DNA from: Planctomycetota bacterium
GTDB taxonomy: Bacteria > Planctomycetota > UBA1135 > UBA2386
Direction: 5' to 3'
NCBI GenBank assembly: GCA_014192625.1
Contig: BJHM01000017.1
Span: 1 to 64,000, forward strand
Length of the DNA: 64,000 nt
Shown piece after piece: positions 17,910 through 27,006 of the stretch. The position numbers and the translations under genes were made by a program. Position 1 is the first letter of the stretch, and each line of letters starts with the position of its first letter. Under the pieces are notes generated by a model. It did no database searches, was not told the origin of the DNA, and saw nothing but the letters and a program-made list of their open reading frames with translations.

Positions 17910-18409
17910 GTCGTACGCGGACGGTTGGTTTGCGGCTTGCCGTGACCGCTTTGGTTGCGGTGGCGGCGATCTTTGCTTTGGAATGGTTTCTGCGGCAGGA
18001 AGATGTGGCGTTGCGAGACGAACAACTTCGCGTTGCGCTTGCCAGCGCAAAACCTCTGCCACAGCCCCCCGTGCTTGGTGTGCAGACCGAATTGGTGTGG
18101 CTCTGCGCTGCATTCGACTCGGTGCCGCCGTTGGTCGCGCCGGTCGTGCAGATCCTGCGCGACGGCTCATTTGCCGTGCGCAAAGCTGCGCCGGTTGCCA
18201 CGCTGCCGGGACCAAGGACCGTTGCTGCGATTGCGCTGTTGCTGCCGGTCAAAGCGTTGCCTGACCTGACGGCAATCCAGCGTGCGGCGCTGCTCGATCA
18301 GTTGTCGGCGATATTTACTGCTCGGCCGATTGCCAGCGGCCAGGTGCAATGTGCCGGCCTCGCTGGCGAGTCCGCGGATCTCGCCGCGCTGTTGTCGTGG
18401 GTGCGCTAG
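17906..18409 (+). CDS. Single-pass membrane protein of unknown function
   Basis: The 167-aa product has one N-terminal transmembrane segment (LRLAVTALVAVAAIFALEWFL) after a short basic head, so the rest probably faces the periplasm. The body is Ala, Leu and Pro-rich with no recognised motif. Its ATG overlaps the stop of maf (ATGA), which indicates translational coupling. A longer reading through an upstream in-frame start would lie entirely inside maf and is rejected. Confidence 0.65.
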   Translation: MSRTRTVGLRLAVTALVAVAAIFALEWFLRQEDVALRDEQLRVALASAKPLPQPPVLGVQTELVWLCAAFDSVPPLVAPVVQILRDGSFAVRKAAPVATLPGPRTVAAIALLLPVKALPDLTAIQRAALLDQLSAIFTARPIASGQVQCAGLAGESADLAALLSWVR

Positions 18410-18572
18410 CGCTGTTATGCAAGGCGTGCTGTTTTCGCGCCGCAGCTGCGGCCCGCGCCCATTGTCAGTGGCGGTTTGGGAGCGACCTGCGCCGGAGCTG
18501 CCAAGCAATGGTTGACCGCAGCGATTTTCGCCCTACACTTTTCGACCCTCTCGAGTCCGTGAGCCAAGTGTC

Positions 18573-18785
18573 ATGAAGCCGAATATTCATCCCAACTACA
18601 TCGACTGCAAGGTGAGCTGCGCCTGTGGCAACAAGTTTGCCACCTTGTCCACCAGACCCGAGATTCGTACCGACATTTGCTCTGAGTGCCATCCGTATTT
18701 TACGGGCGCCCAGAAGTTCGTCGATACGGCCGGTCGCGTCGACAAGTTCATGAAGCGCTACAACCGGATTAGCGTAAAGTCCTGA
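18573..18785 (+). CDS. rpmE: 50S ribosomal protein L31 (zinc-binding form)
   Basis: The 70-aa protein is bL31, which bridges the 50S and 30S subunits. The start MKPNIHPNY is typical, and Cys16, Cys18, Cys36 and Cys39 form the zinc site of the C+ type. The [10 protein letters not shown] tail is conserved. The pairing with prfA immediately downstream is common in many bacteria. Confidence 0.96.
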   Translation: MKPNIHPNYIDCKVSCACGNKFATLSTRPEIRTDICSECHPYFTGAQKFVDTAGRVDKFMKRYNRISVKS

Positions 18786-18852
18786 TGTCGTGGGCCCCGG
18801 CGTTAGCTGGGCGCTCTGGCAGTAGCTGGGATTGCCGGCGGTAGCTGGCCGC

Positions 18853-19935
18853 ATGACCTACCTACGCCCCCGAATCCAGGCGAAGCTCGACGGCATGGCC
18901 GCGCGTCAGCATGAGCTGATGGCGCAATCGAGCGACCCTCTGGTGCTAGCCAAGACCGAAGGTCTGGCGGCACTCCAGCGTGAACTTGGTCGCCTTGCAA
19001 AGACCGTCGCCCACTACGAGTCCTTTCGTAAACTGCTGCTGCAGATCGAAGACAATCGCACGCTGCTTGCTCCAGGGGGCGATGCAGAACTCGCCGAACT
19101 CGCCCGGCTTGAGTTGCCCGAACTAGAAGCGGACGCCAAGGTCCGTGCCGACCAGTTGATCGACATGTTGATCAGCGGCCAAGGCGATGACCGCCGTGAC
19201 TGCATCGTCGAGATTCGCGCTGGTACCGGCGGCGAAGAGGCGGCGTTGTTCGTGCGCGATTTGCTAGACCTCTATCAACGCTACGCCGTGCGCATGGGCT
19301 GGTCGGTCGAGCCGATGCATTCCAGCGAGGCGGAGCAGGGTGGTTTTAAGGAAGTGATCTTCGGCCTGCGTGGCAACGGCGTGTTCCACTACATGCAGTT
19401 TGAGTCCGGCGGTCATCGCGTGCAGCGCGTGCCGGAGACCGAGGCAAAGGGGCGGGTGCACACTTCTGCGGCGACGGTTGCGGTGCTGGCCGAGGTGGAA
19501 GAAGTGGAACTCGAGCTGCTCGACAAAGACTTGAAGATCGACACGTTTCGCAGCAGCGGTGCCGGCGGTCAGCACGTCAACAAGACGGAGTCTGCGGTGC
19601 GCGTCACGCACATGCCGACTGGCTTCGTCGTCGCCTGCCAAGAAGAGCGCAGCCAGCATAAGAACAAGGCGAAGGCCATGAAGTTATTGCGGTCGCGCAT
19701 CTACGACTACCAAAAGCGAATGGTCGAGGCGGCGCGCGCTGCCGAGCGCAAGGAGCAGGTCGGCAGCGGTGATCGCAGCGAACGCGTTCGCACCTACAAC
19801 TTCCCGCAGGACCGCCTCACCGATCACCGGATTGGGCGCAACTTCACGTTGTCGCAGGTCATGGAGGGCAAGCTCGAACCGCTCATCGAGGGGCTGCTCG
19901 CCGACGATCGCGAACGGCGCTTGGAGCAGATCTGA
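18853..19935 (+). CDS. prfA: Peptide chain release factor RF1
   Basis: RF1 recognises UAA and UAG stop codons and triggers peptide release. The 360-aa protein has the GAGGQHVNK catalytic loop with the GGQ motif. The codon-reading tripeptide, PxT in RF1, is PET in the segment RVPETEAKGRVHTSA. The ATG at 18853 is preferred over a TTG at 18832 because the protein then begins at the family position. prmC, which methylates the GGQ glutamine, starts one base after its stop. Confidence 0.96.
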   Translation: MTYLRPRIQAKLDGMAARQHELMAQSSDPLVLAKTEGLAALQRELGRLAKTVAHYESFRKLLLQIEDNRTLLAPGGDAELAELARLELPELEADAKVRADQLIDMLISGQGDDRRDCIVEIRAGTGGEEAALFVRDLLDLYQRYAVRMGWSVEPMHSSEAEQGGFKEVIFGLRGNGVFHYMQFESGGHRVQRVPETEAKGRVHTSAATVAVLAEVEEVELELLDKDLKIDTFRSSGAGGQHVNKTESAVRVTHMPTGFVVACQEERSQHKNKAKAMKLLRSRIYDYQKRMVEAARAAERKEQVGSGDRSERVRTYNFPQDRLTDHRIGRNFTLSQVMEGKLEPLIEGLLADDRERRLEQI

Positions 19936-19936
19936 G

Positions 19937-20839
19937 ATGGAATCAAAGCCTGCTACGCAGCCCGCACCTACGCACACCGTGCTGTCGGTTCTGCGCGCTG
20001 CCGAGCAGTGGCTGACGACGCGCTCTGTGGACGCGCCTAAGCGTTCGGCGGAACTACTTCTTGGCAAGGTGCTCAAGCTGGATCGGCTAAAACTCTACCT
20101 CGCATTCGATCGGCCGCTCGATCCAGTAGAGCGCACGGCGATGCGCGAATTGCTTGCCCGCCGCGGCAAGCACGAGCCGGTTGCCTACCTGCTCGGTGAG
20201 TGGAGCTTTCGTGGGCACACGATTTTGGTCGGGCCTGATGTGCTCATCCCGCGGCCTGAAACCGAAGAGCTGATCGACTTCGTGCCGCCGTTGCTGCCGC
20301 AAGGTGGTCGCGTCGTGGACTTCGGCACAGGAAGCGGTGCGATTGCGATTGCGATCGCGCTGCTGCGGCCCGACGTGCAGGTGGTAGCTACCGACATCAG
20401 CGAACGTGCTCTTTCGGTTGCGCGCCGCAACGTTGAGCAGCATGGGCTCGCAGGCCGCATCGCGCTGCGGCAGGGATCGTGGTGGGCGGCATGTGCAGGC
20501 GAGGCTCCGTTTGACCTGCTGGTCAGCAATCCACCCTACATCGATCCGGCTGACCCGCAGGGATTGGCCGCCGATGTTGCTGCGTTTGAGCCGGCGCAGG
20601 CGCTCTATAGTGCGAGCGGCGATGTCGCATCGTGCTATCGAGCGTTGTTGCAAGGCCTGCCCGGCGGCCTTGTGCGCGGGGGCCACATACTGTGTGAGAC
20701 TGGCCTGCAGGCAGCAGAACCGGCACTCCAGATGATGCGTGCCAATCCAGCGCTGAGTGATGTGGAACTGCGCTGCGATTTTGCGCGGCTGCCACGCTTT
20801 CTCCTGGCGCGTTACGCCGGCGCTGCAGAAGCGACGTAA
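19937..20839 (+). CDS. prmC: Release factor glutamine methyltransferase PrmC
   Basis: PrmC methylates the Gln of the GGQ motif in RF1 and RF2. The 300-aa protein has an N-terminal helical domain, the SAM motif VVDFGTGSGAIAIA (near 115) and the NPPY motif in VSNPPYIDP (near 195), which positions the target amide. It is coupled to prfA, its substrate gene. The last 28 bases overlap the convergent PilZ gene. Confidence 0.95.
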   Translation: MESKPATQPAPTHTVLSVLRAAEQWLTTRSVDAPKRSAELLLGKVLKLDRLKLYLAFDRPLDPVERTAMRELLARRGKHEPVAYLLGEWSFRGHTILVGPDVLIPRPETEELIDFVPPLLPQGGRVVDFGTGSGAIAIAIALLRPDVQVVATDISERALSVARRNVEQHGLAGRIALRQGSWWAACAGEAPFDLLVSNPPYIDPADPQGLAADVAAFEPAQALYSASGDVASCYRALLQGLPGGLVRGGHILCETGLQAAEPALQMMRANPALSDVELRCDFARLPRFLLARYAGAAEAT

Positions 20840-21156
20840 GCAGCCACCGCCGCCTTGCTCGCTGGCGAGATCTCAGTGAAGAACACTGCGACCTCATACT
20901 TGCCTGGCTTGCCTTGCTCCGGGTCGCAGCGCACCACCGCGCCCTTCACGGAGTGGTTGCCCGACTGACCGGGCAACTGCAGGTCGATGCCGACCAGCGC
21001 CAACTCCGCCATTTTATGAGCCGTCGAGCAGCACAGGCCAATGATGGAGAGATCCTTCAGGGTCGCAGGCTGTGCGCCCTCTTTGGGGTTGAGATGAATC
21101 TGAAATTCAGCACGGGCGCGCGGGGCGCGGCGACGTTCGCGTTCAGAAGATGCCAT
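20812..21156 (-). CDS. PilZ-domain protein
   Basis: The 114-aa product looks like a stand-alone PilZ domain, the common c-di-GMP receptor. The N-terminal arginine cluster (RERRRAPRARAEF) supplies the RxxxR motif. The second motif, D/NxSxxG, is DLSIIG (near residue 36). Several beta strands follow. It converges on prmC, overlapping it by 28 bases. It may act on the pilus/secretion machinery at 61-64 kb, but that link is only a guess. Confidence 0.82.
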   Translation of the reverse strand: MASSERERRRAPRARAEFQIHLNPKEGAQPATLKDLSIIGLCCSTAHKMAELALVGIDLQLPGQSGNHSVKGAVVRCDPEQGKPGKYEVAVFFTEISPASKAAVAAYVASAAPA

Positions 21157-21283
21157 AGATGTGGGTGCGGAACTTACCAGCAGGGCTTGCCGGACGCTAG
21201 GATCCGGCTCTAACGGCGGTGGTTAGATCGATCCCCGAGCACCCTCGCCAACAACCACAAGACACTTGGAGCAAGAACGACAG

Positions 21284-21775
21284 ATGGCCAACTTCAACAA
21301 GATCATCCTGATGGGCAACCTGACCCGCGACGTCGAATTGCGTTCTACGCAAGGCGGCATGCAGGTGGCGAAAGTCGGTATGGCGATTAATCGCAAGTGG
21401 ACCCAGAACGGCGAAACCAAGGAATCGACCTGCTTCGTCGACCTGACTGCGTTTGGCCGCCAAGCGGAGGTGCTCAGCCAGTTCGTTGGTAAGGGCAGCC
21501 CACTGTTCGTCGAAGGCCGCCTCGAATATTCGACTTGGGAAGATAAGAATGGCGGCGGCAAGCGCAGCAAGCTTGAGGTCGTCGTTGAGAACTTCCAGTT
21601 TGTCGGCGCACCGCGTGCCGCTGGCAGTGGTGCCGGTGGTGAAGGTGGAGCGCCGCCGCGCCGCGCTGGTGGAACTGCGCCACGTCGCGCTGATGGCGAA
21701 GGCGGCGGTGGCGGCGGCGGTGGCGGTGGCGGTGGCGGTGGCGGTGAAGTCGACTACGGCGATATCCCGTTCTGA
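21284..21775 (+). CDS. ssb: Single-stranded DNA-binding protein SSB
   Basis: SSB coats single-stranded DNA in replication and repair. The 163-aa protein has the OB-fold (FNKIILMGNLTRDVELR to VENFQFVG, residues 4-110), a Gly/Arg/Pro-rich linker that includes 15 consecutive glycines, and the acidic tip VDYGDIPF that binds partner proteins. The ATG at 21284 is chosen over a TTG at 21266 because the protein then starts at the standard MANFNK. Confidence 0.95.
   Translation: MANFNKIILMGNLTRDVELRSTQGGMQVAKVGMAINRKWTQNGETKESTCFVDLTAFGRQAEVLSQFVGKGSPLFVEGRLEYSTWEDKNGGGKRSKLEVVVENFQFVGAPRAAGSGAGGEGGAPPRRAGGTAPRRADGEGGGGGGGGGGGGGGGEVDYGDIPF
21701..21745 (+). repeat. GGTGGC hexanucleotide run in ssb linker
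   Basis: Forty-five bases of GGC/GGT triplets, mostly alternating GGTGGC, encode 15 glycines in the SSB linker. The same hexanucleotide recurs at 40379-40438. Confidence 0.9.
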
Positions 21776-21948
21776 TCGAACGGTCGAGGTTTGCCGCGGC
21801 GGCCTAGCGGGTCGCCGCAGTCCGCGCGCTCGCGCAGACGCCATTTTTAGTGTTGTAAAAGTTGCTTGGCAGCAACCGCTCAAGTCCGTGCCCTGCTTGT
21901 CCGAAAGATGCCGTGTCCTGAACGGCGTCTCTCGGCGCATAAGGCTGC

Positions 21949-22578
21949 ATGGAAACTGTCAACGAAGTTAAAGAAGCACTGTCCGCCAAGTCGCGCACTG
22001 CGACTCTGGACGAACTTCGCAGCGAAGGCCGCAAACGTGTGCGCCTGATCAAGGCAGAGCACGTTGCCGAAATGATTACGGAGGCCGTTCATGCCGCGAT
22101 TGAGCGGTCAGGCCTGATTCCGCAGGAACAAGCAGATCAGTTGGTGGCTCAGAGTCGCCAAGAGTTCCAGTCGATCGTGCGTGAGCGCGAGACCGAGAAC
22201 CGTCGTGTTTTGGCTATGGAGCAGCGCCTGAAGGAGAGCGAGTCCGAAGTGTTGCAGCTGCAGCAAGAGCTGCAAGCAACGCGCGGCGGCTTGACCGGCA
22301 CTGCTTTAATGGCCAAAGGTGGCAACGCCGCATCGCCGGATGTCACTGCCGCGTTGGAGAAGCTCGCGGGCTCGCTCAATGACCGTCTTGAGAAGATGGG
22401 CAAGAAGATGGGCATCAGCGCCGCTGTCGAGGCGGGGGAGCTCAATTTCGATGGCTTGTTCAAGGACTCGGGCAAGGCACTCGAAAGCAACATGAACAAC
22501 GTCGAGGTCAAGCAGAAAACCGGTGGCGGTATCGCTGCCAACCTCGCCAAGCTGAAAAAACTAAAAGCCGGCGGCTGA
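21949..22578 (+). CDS. Coiled-coil protein paired with actin-like ATPase
   Basis: The 209-aa product is charged and helical. A coiled coil spans roughly residues 65-115 (heptad-like Leu, Ile and Met among Glu, Gln and Arg). A Gly/Ala linker follows, then a second amphipathic region with a lysine-rich end (IAANLAKLKKLKAGG). It has no signal peptide or membrane segment. It ends 40 bases before the actin-like gene on the same strand, so the two are probably one operon. It could be a filament regulator or adaptor; this is inferred from the pairing only. Confidence 0.8.
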   Translation: METVNEVKEALSAKSRTATLDELRSEGRKRVRLIKAEHVAEMITEAVHAAIERSGLIPQEQADQLVAQSRQEFQSIVRERETENRRVLAMEQRLKESESEVLQLQQELQATRGGLTGTALMAKGGNAASPDVTAALEKLAGSLNDRLEKMGKKMGISAAVEAGELNFDGLFKDSGKALESNMNNVEVKQKTGGGIAANLAKLKKLKAGG

Positions 22579-22618
22579 TAGCCGCGGCGAACCGGGGAAC
22601 GGGAACCAGAGAACGCAC

Positions 22619-23671
22619 ATGACCGACAAGAAAACTAGTAATCAGAGCCAGAACAACGCGAACCAAGCTGCAGAAACCGAAGTCGCGTTTGGCAAGGGAC
22701 TCGATGTCGGCACCGCGAATCTCGCGGCAGCCGTTCAGAATAACGAAGGCGGCATCACGGTCACCGTGGAGCGCAACGCATTCCTAGACATCCCAAGCGA
22801 CGTCTACAGCAAGAGCATGCTGACGAAGTTGAAGGTGCCCTACATCGTTCATAACGGCAAGCTCGTTGTGATCGGTGAAGCGGCCTTCGAGCTGGCGAAT
22901 GTTTTTGGTCGTGAGACCCGCCGGCCAATGTGCGATGGCCTGATCAGTCCGAATGAGACCGATGCCTTGCCGATGATGAAGATGATCATCAGCAAGATCC
23001 TCGGCGAGCCGCGCACGCCTGGAGAAAACTGCTATTTCTGCGTGCCCGCGCCGTCCTTGGACGTCGACAACAACGTTGTCTACCACCAGGGCCTGTTCGA
23101 GAGCATGATCAACAAGATGGGCTTTACCGCCCACGCCATCAACGAAGCCCACGCGGTGATCTTCGCTGAGCTGGCGGACAACGACTTCACCGGCATCGGC
23201 CTCAGCTTCGGCGGTGGCATGGCAAACGCGTGCATCGCCTACAAGTCGATCCCGTGCGTGTCGTTCTCAGTTGCCCGCGGTGGCGACTGGATCGACAAGA
23301 ACGTCGCCAACGTGCTTGGCTGCCCGCGCAGCAAGGCGGCCTACATCAAGGAGCGCGGTATCGATATCCGCGACCCGAAGACGCGCGAGGAAGAGGCGGT
23401 CGCCATCTACTACCGTTCGCTGATCTCATACGTGCTGCAGAACATCAAGGCGCGTTTCGAGTCGGGCCAGAACATGCCGTCGTTCAAAGATCCGATCGAC
23501 ATCGCATGCGCCGGCGGTACCTCGCTGGTCGGTGGTTTCATCGAGGTCTTCCGCGAAGAGTTCGCAAAGATCGACTTCCCGATCCCGATCGGCCGCATCT
23601 TCCGCAGTGAAGAAGCGCTGACCGCGGTTGCGAAGGGCTGCCTGGTGGCGGCCGCGATCGGCGAGAGCTGA
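22619..23671 (+). CDS. Actin-like ATPase (MreB/ParM superfamily)
   Basis: The 350-aa product has the actin/Hsp70 nucleotide-binding motifs: phosphate-1 GLDVGTANLA (about 27-36), phosphate-2 IGLSFGGGMANA (near 195) and the adenosine motif CAGGTSLVGGF (near 302). The stretches RPMCDGLI and GGDWIDKNV resemble MreB. It lacks the MreB amphipathic N-terminal helix and instead has a Gln/Asn-rich polar head, so it is probably cytosolic. It differs from canonical MreB in length and core, and mreC, mreD and rodA are absent. A hairpin follows the stop. Confidence 0.88.
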   Translation: MTDKKTSNQSQNNANQAAETEVAFGKGLDVGTANLAAAVQNNEGGITVTVERNAFLDIPSDVYSKSMLTKLKVPYIVHNGKLVVIGEAAFELANVFGRETRRPMCDGLISPNETDALPMMKMIISKILGEPRTPGENCYFCVPAPSLDVDNNVVYHQGLFESMINKMGFTAHAINEAHAVIFAELADNDFTGIGLSFGGGMANACIAYKSIPCVSFSVARGGDWIDKNVANVLGCPRSKAAYIKERGIDIRDPKTREEEAVAIYYRSLISYVLQNIKARFESGQNMPSFKDPIDIACAGGTSLVGGFIEVFREEFAKIDFPIPIGRIFRSEEALTAVAKGCLVAAAIGES

Positions 23672-23693
23672 TCCCTGCAGCGCTGCTGCAAGA

Positions 23694-23729
23694 ACAACGC
23701 CGCGCGGCCAAAGGGTCGCGCGGCGTTGT
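23694..23729 (+). terminator. Hairpin terminator after the actin-like gene
   Basis: A perfect 13-base inverted repeat (ACAACGCCGCGCG and its complement) surrounds a 10-base loop, 22 bases after the stop codon. A smaller hairpin (TGCAGC-GCT-GCTGCA) lies just before it. There is no clear T-tract, so it may be a barrier hairpin rather than a standard intrinsic terminator. Confidence 0.6.
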
Positions 23730-24052
23730 CATGTACGGACATCAGGCAGTCTCATTCCTACGCGTGCGAGCCAGTGAGATTTTTTTCGTTTGGCCCGCGT
23801 GCATTCGACGTCACTGCGCGGTTAGCACAACCGGGCGGTGCCCATTGCTGGCTTGTGGCTGTGGCAGGGCTGCAATCGTGCTCGGCGGTGGCGGCAGCTT
23901 CGCAGCGACAATCGCAAAATGGTCCTGCGTTCGTTTCGCTAGGACCTAAGCATGGCACCCGCGTTCCTTGGTGGTGTCTGACCGGCCCTTCCGCCTCGAC
24001 TTTGCCGTGCAACCTTTGCTGGCCTGACCATGCGTGGCACTAGAGTGCGGCA
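23730..24052. other. Intergenic region with one hairpin, no gene seen
   Basis: No convincing gene is visible. A stem GGTCCT/AGGACC at 23921-23926 and 23941-23946, extended by GCG/CGC, could be an RNA hairpin in the leader of the DUF255 gene. Otherwise I see nothing recognisable. Confidence 0.4.
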
Positions 24053-26218
24053 ATGGAATCCTGTGCTTGCACTGGCCCGAAGATCTATCGGACCGCCGCT
24101 GTGTTGCTGGCGGTCGCTTTGCTTCGTGGTCAGGAGCCAAAGCCGGTGGTCCAAAAACCTGCCGTGCAATCGAAGCCAAATCAGCTCGCTGGCGAGACCT
24201 CTCCTTACTTGCAAAAGCACGCCAGCAACCCAGTGGATTGGTATCCATGGGGCAAGGCCGCGCTGTTGCGCGCAAAGCAGGAAGACAAGCCGATCTTCCT
24301 GAGCATCGGCTATGCCGCGTGTCACTGGTGTCACGTGATGGAGCACGAGTGCTTTGTTGATCCGAAGATCGCGGCGCAGATGAACGCGAGTTTTGTCTGC
24401 ATCAAGGTTGATCGCGAAGAGCGGCCGGACCTGGATGAGATCTACATGGCTGCAGTCCAAGCGCTCACCGGCCAGGGCGGTTGGCCGATGTCTGTGTGGC
24501 TCACGCCAGACCTGCAGCCGTTCTTTGGTGGCACCTACTTCCCGCCGGAGGACCGCTATGGCCGGCCGGGTTTTCCGCGCGTGCTTGAGAGCTTGGCGAA
24601 GGCTTGGCAGGATCGCCGCGAGGAAGTGCTAAAAAGTTCGAACGAGATCACCGCGCATCTGCAAAAAGTGTTGGCGCCAGTGATGCCTGCCGGCGAACCC
24701 AGTCCCGGCGTTGCCGCCGTGCTCAAAGAGCAGTCGCACAAGCGCTATGACGAACAGGCCGGAGGCTTTGGCAGTCCGCCGCAGTTTGCGCCGAAGTTTC
24801 CGCATGGATCCGAACTGCAAGTGCTGCTCCGACTCGCCGCGAGTGGCGATGCCACCTCGTTGCGGATGGTGCAGCAGACACTCGAGCGCATGCATGTGGG
24901 CGGCATGTTTGACCATCTGGGCGGTGGCTTTCACCGCTACAGCACGGACCGCGAGTGGCTGGTGCCGCACTTCGAAAAGATGCTCTATGACAACGCGCTG
25001 CTGGTGCCGCTCTACTGCGAAGCGAGTCGTGCGTTGCAGTTGCCTGGTTATGCGGCCATAGCGCGGCAGGTGCTCGACTACCTGTTGGCGGAGATGCAGG
25101 GGCCTTTGGGCGGCTTTTATTCGAGCCAGGATGCCGACAGCGAAGGTGTCGAGGGGAAGTTCTTCGTCTGGCAGCGACAAGAGGTCGATGCTTTGCTCGG
25201 CAAGGATGCGCCGCTCGCAAGGCAACGATTTGGGATCACCAGTGAGGGCAACTGGGAGCACAGCAATGTGCTGACACTCGCTGCTGACTATGCAAAGCTT
25301 GGCAAGGCTGTGGGCATCGATGCTGCCAAGGCTGAGCAGCGCATCGAAGGCGCGCGCGCTATTTTGCTCGCGGCGCGGAATAAGCGCGTCCACCCTGCCA
25401 CTGACGACAAGGTGCTGACCGCATGGAACGGCATGGCGATCGCTGCCTTTGCGCATGGTGCTCAGATGTTTTCTGACCCGCGCTACCTGCAAGCAGCGCA
25501 GCGTGCGGCGGACTTTGTTCTGCGCGAACTCATGACCGGCTCACGGTGTCTGCGCAGTTGGCACTCGGGAAAGGCGCAGCACACGGGCTATCTTGAAGAC
25601 TACGGATTCCTCGCCGACGGCTTGTTGACGTTGTTCGAGACGGACTTTGATCCACGATGGCTCGCCGCCGCAAAAGATCTGCTCGATGCGGCCAGCACGC
25701 ACTATAGGGATTCGACGGACGGCAACTTCTTCTTCACTGCCGACGATCACGAGCAGCTACTCGCGCGCACCAAGTCGGTCAATGAGTCGAGCATGCCCTC
25801 GGGCATTGCGATGGTGACTCGCTCGTATCTGCGCGCTGGTTTGCTGCTCGGCGAAGAGGCGCTTTACGAGATCGGGGCGGGTGCGTTGCGCGCCAACCAT
25901 GCGATACTCGAACAGTCGCCCATCTCTTGCCCTTCGTTGGTGCTGGCGTTGCAGTTTTACCAAGGGGATCCCCGTGAAGTGGTGATTGCCGGTGACCCTG
26001 CGGATCCGCGCACGCAACAGCTGCTAAACGCCGTTCGCGCTGCCTTCCCGGCTGCCTGTGTGGTAGCCGTGGTGCACGACGGCAATCGTGCTGGTCTGGC
26101 AAAAATCACGGCTGCGTTTTCAGGTAAAGAGCCAGTTGCAGGAGCACCTGCTGCCTACGTCTGCCGCAGGGGTGTGTGTGCAGCGCCGGTCACCGATGCC
26201 GCGAAGTTGAAGCTGTGA
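24053..26218 (+). CDS. DUF255 / YyaL-type thioredoxin-like protein
   Basis: The 721-aa protein has an N-terminal hydrophobic segment, consistent with export. It then has the DUF255 thioredoxin-like domain (about 45-200) with the family signatures [17 protein letters not shown], the CHWC pair in [11 protein letters not shown], and [12 protein letters not shown] long alpha/alpha-barrel-like region (about 240-650) resembles N-acylglucosamine 2-epimerase folds. The family is widespread (human SPATA20) but its biochemical role is not established. The stop overlaps the start of the HIT gene. Confidence 0.9.
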   Translation: MESCACTGPKIYRTAAVLLAVALLRGQEPKPVVQKPAVQSKPNQLAGETSPYLQKHASNPVDWYPWGKAALLRAKQEDKPIFLSIGYAACHWCHVMEHECFVDPKIAAQMNASFVCIKVDREERPDLDEIYMAAVQALTGQGGWPMSVWLTPDLQPFFGGTYFPPEDRYGRPGFPRVLESLAKAWQDRREEVLKSSNEITAHLQKVLAPVMPAGEPSPGVAAVLKEQSHKRYDEQAGGFGSPPQFAPKFPHGSELQVLLRLAASGDATSLRMVQQTLERMHVGGMFDHLGGGFHRYSTDREWLVPHFEKMLYDNALLVPLYCEASRALQLPGYAAIARQVLDYLLAEMQGPLGGFYSSQDADSEGVEGKFFVWQRQEVDALLGKDAPLARQRFGITSEGNWEHSNVLTLAADYAKLGKAVGIDAAKAEQRIEGARAILLAARNKRVHPATDDKVLTAWNGMAIAAFAHGAQMFSDPRYLQAAQRAADFVLRELMTGSRCLRSWHSGKAQHTGYLEDYGFLADGLLTLFETDFDPRWLAAAKDLLDAASTHYRDSTDGNFFFTADDHEQLLARTKSVNESSMPSGIAMVTRSYLRAGLLLGEEALYEIGAGALRANHAILEQSPISCPSLVLALQFYQGDPREVVIAGDPADPRTQQLLNAVRAAFPAACVVAVVHDGNRAGLAKITAAFSGKEPVAGAPAAYVCRRGVCAAPVTDAAKLKL

Positions 26219-26613
26219 ACAAGGCATCGCCGACATTTGCGGACATCGTTGCTGGCTTGCAGCCAGTCGAGATCGTGGCCTCGGATCGCCTGCATCTCGC
26301 GTTTCTTGCATTGCGGCCGATGCGCAGTGGCCACGTCATCGTCGTGCGAAGAGCCGTCAGTGATTACTTGTTCGACCTGCCACCGGATGAGCACGCCGCA
26401 TTGTGGCGCTTCGTCCAAGTTGTGGCGCAGACGATGAAGGACCGGCTGCCGTGTGAGCGTGTTTGCGTGAGCGTGATCGGCTGGGTCGTGCGGCATGTGC
26501 ACGTGCACCTTCTGCCCACGGATGCCGCTGGGCAGGTGACTCTGACAGATGGTCCGCCGTTGCCCGCCGCCGAGGCGAGTGCCATTGCCAAGCGGTTGCG
26601 CGTCAGCGAGTGA
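26215..26613 (+). CDS. HIT-family nucleotide hydrolase/transferase
   Basis: The 132-aa product is a small HIT (histidine triad) protein. The catalytic triad HVHVHLLP is near residue 90, and the family loop SGHVIVVRR is near 40. HIT proteins hydrolyse or transfer nucleoside monophosphates from substrates such as AMP-lysine or dinucleoside polyphosphates; the substrate here is unknown. The GTG start at 26215 overlaps the previous TGA (GTGA), indicating translational coupling to the DUF255 gene. Confidence 0.85.
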   Translation: MNKASPTFADIVAGLQPVEIVASDRLHLAFLALRPMRSGHVIVVRRAVSDYLFDLPPDEHAALWRFVQVVAQTMKDRLPCERVCVSVIGWVVRHVHVHLLPTDAAGQVTLTDGPPLPAAEASAIAKRLRVSE

Positions 26614-26615
26614 GC

Positions 26616-26960
26616 TCAGCCAGCGCGGCGTGCGATTGCCTGGAACGTATCTTCGCCGGCGCAAGTCCGCAGGTAGTCACAATAGGCGCTGGCAAAGTGA
26701 TCGAGCTCGTCGGCGAGCCCGGTTGGCAACTCGCGCCTTAGATGAAAGTTCCCCAATCGCTGCGCCAACTCCCGAAACGCCGTGGTGGTCAACAAAAACG
26801 CGGGGAAGTCTTTGGCGGGCGGGATTTCGCAGAGGAGTTGCAGGCGGGCGAGCCAGCTGCGCTGAACGGCCTGCAGGCGGTCGTAAAATCGAACCCGCTC
26901 GGCTAGCGTGAGGGAGCGCGGGTCGGCAGGAAAAGCGGGTGCATCTACGGACATGCTCAT
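26616..26960 (-). CDS. Small hypothetical protein
   Basis: The 114-aa product is mostly helical, with many Leu, Arg and Ala residues and an even spread of charge. No motif, signal peptide or membrane segment is visible. The ATG at 26960 is chosen because a longer frame would run across the divergent GNAT start at 27007. It converges on the HIT gene with a two-base gap. Confidence 0.6.
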   Translation of the reverse strand: MSMSVDAPAFPADPRSLTLAERVRFYDRLQAVQRSWLARLQLLCEIPPAKDFPAFLLTTTAFRELAQRLGNFHLRRELPTGLADELDHFASAYCDYLRTCAGEDTFQAIARRAG

Positions 26961-27006
26961 GGTGACTGTTGCTGATCGGCCGTTGCCGCGGGATTCTTGA
27001 ACGCGC

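Noticed and set aside
18802-18850. Three TAGCTGG motifs about 20 bp apart upstream of prfA
   Set aside because: Only seven to eight bases recur with loose spacing; too weak to call an operator.
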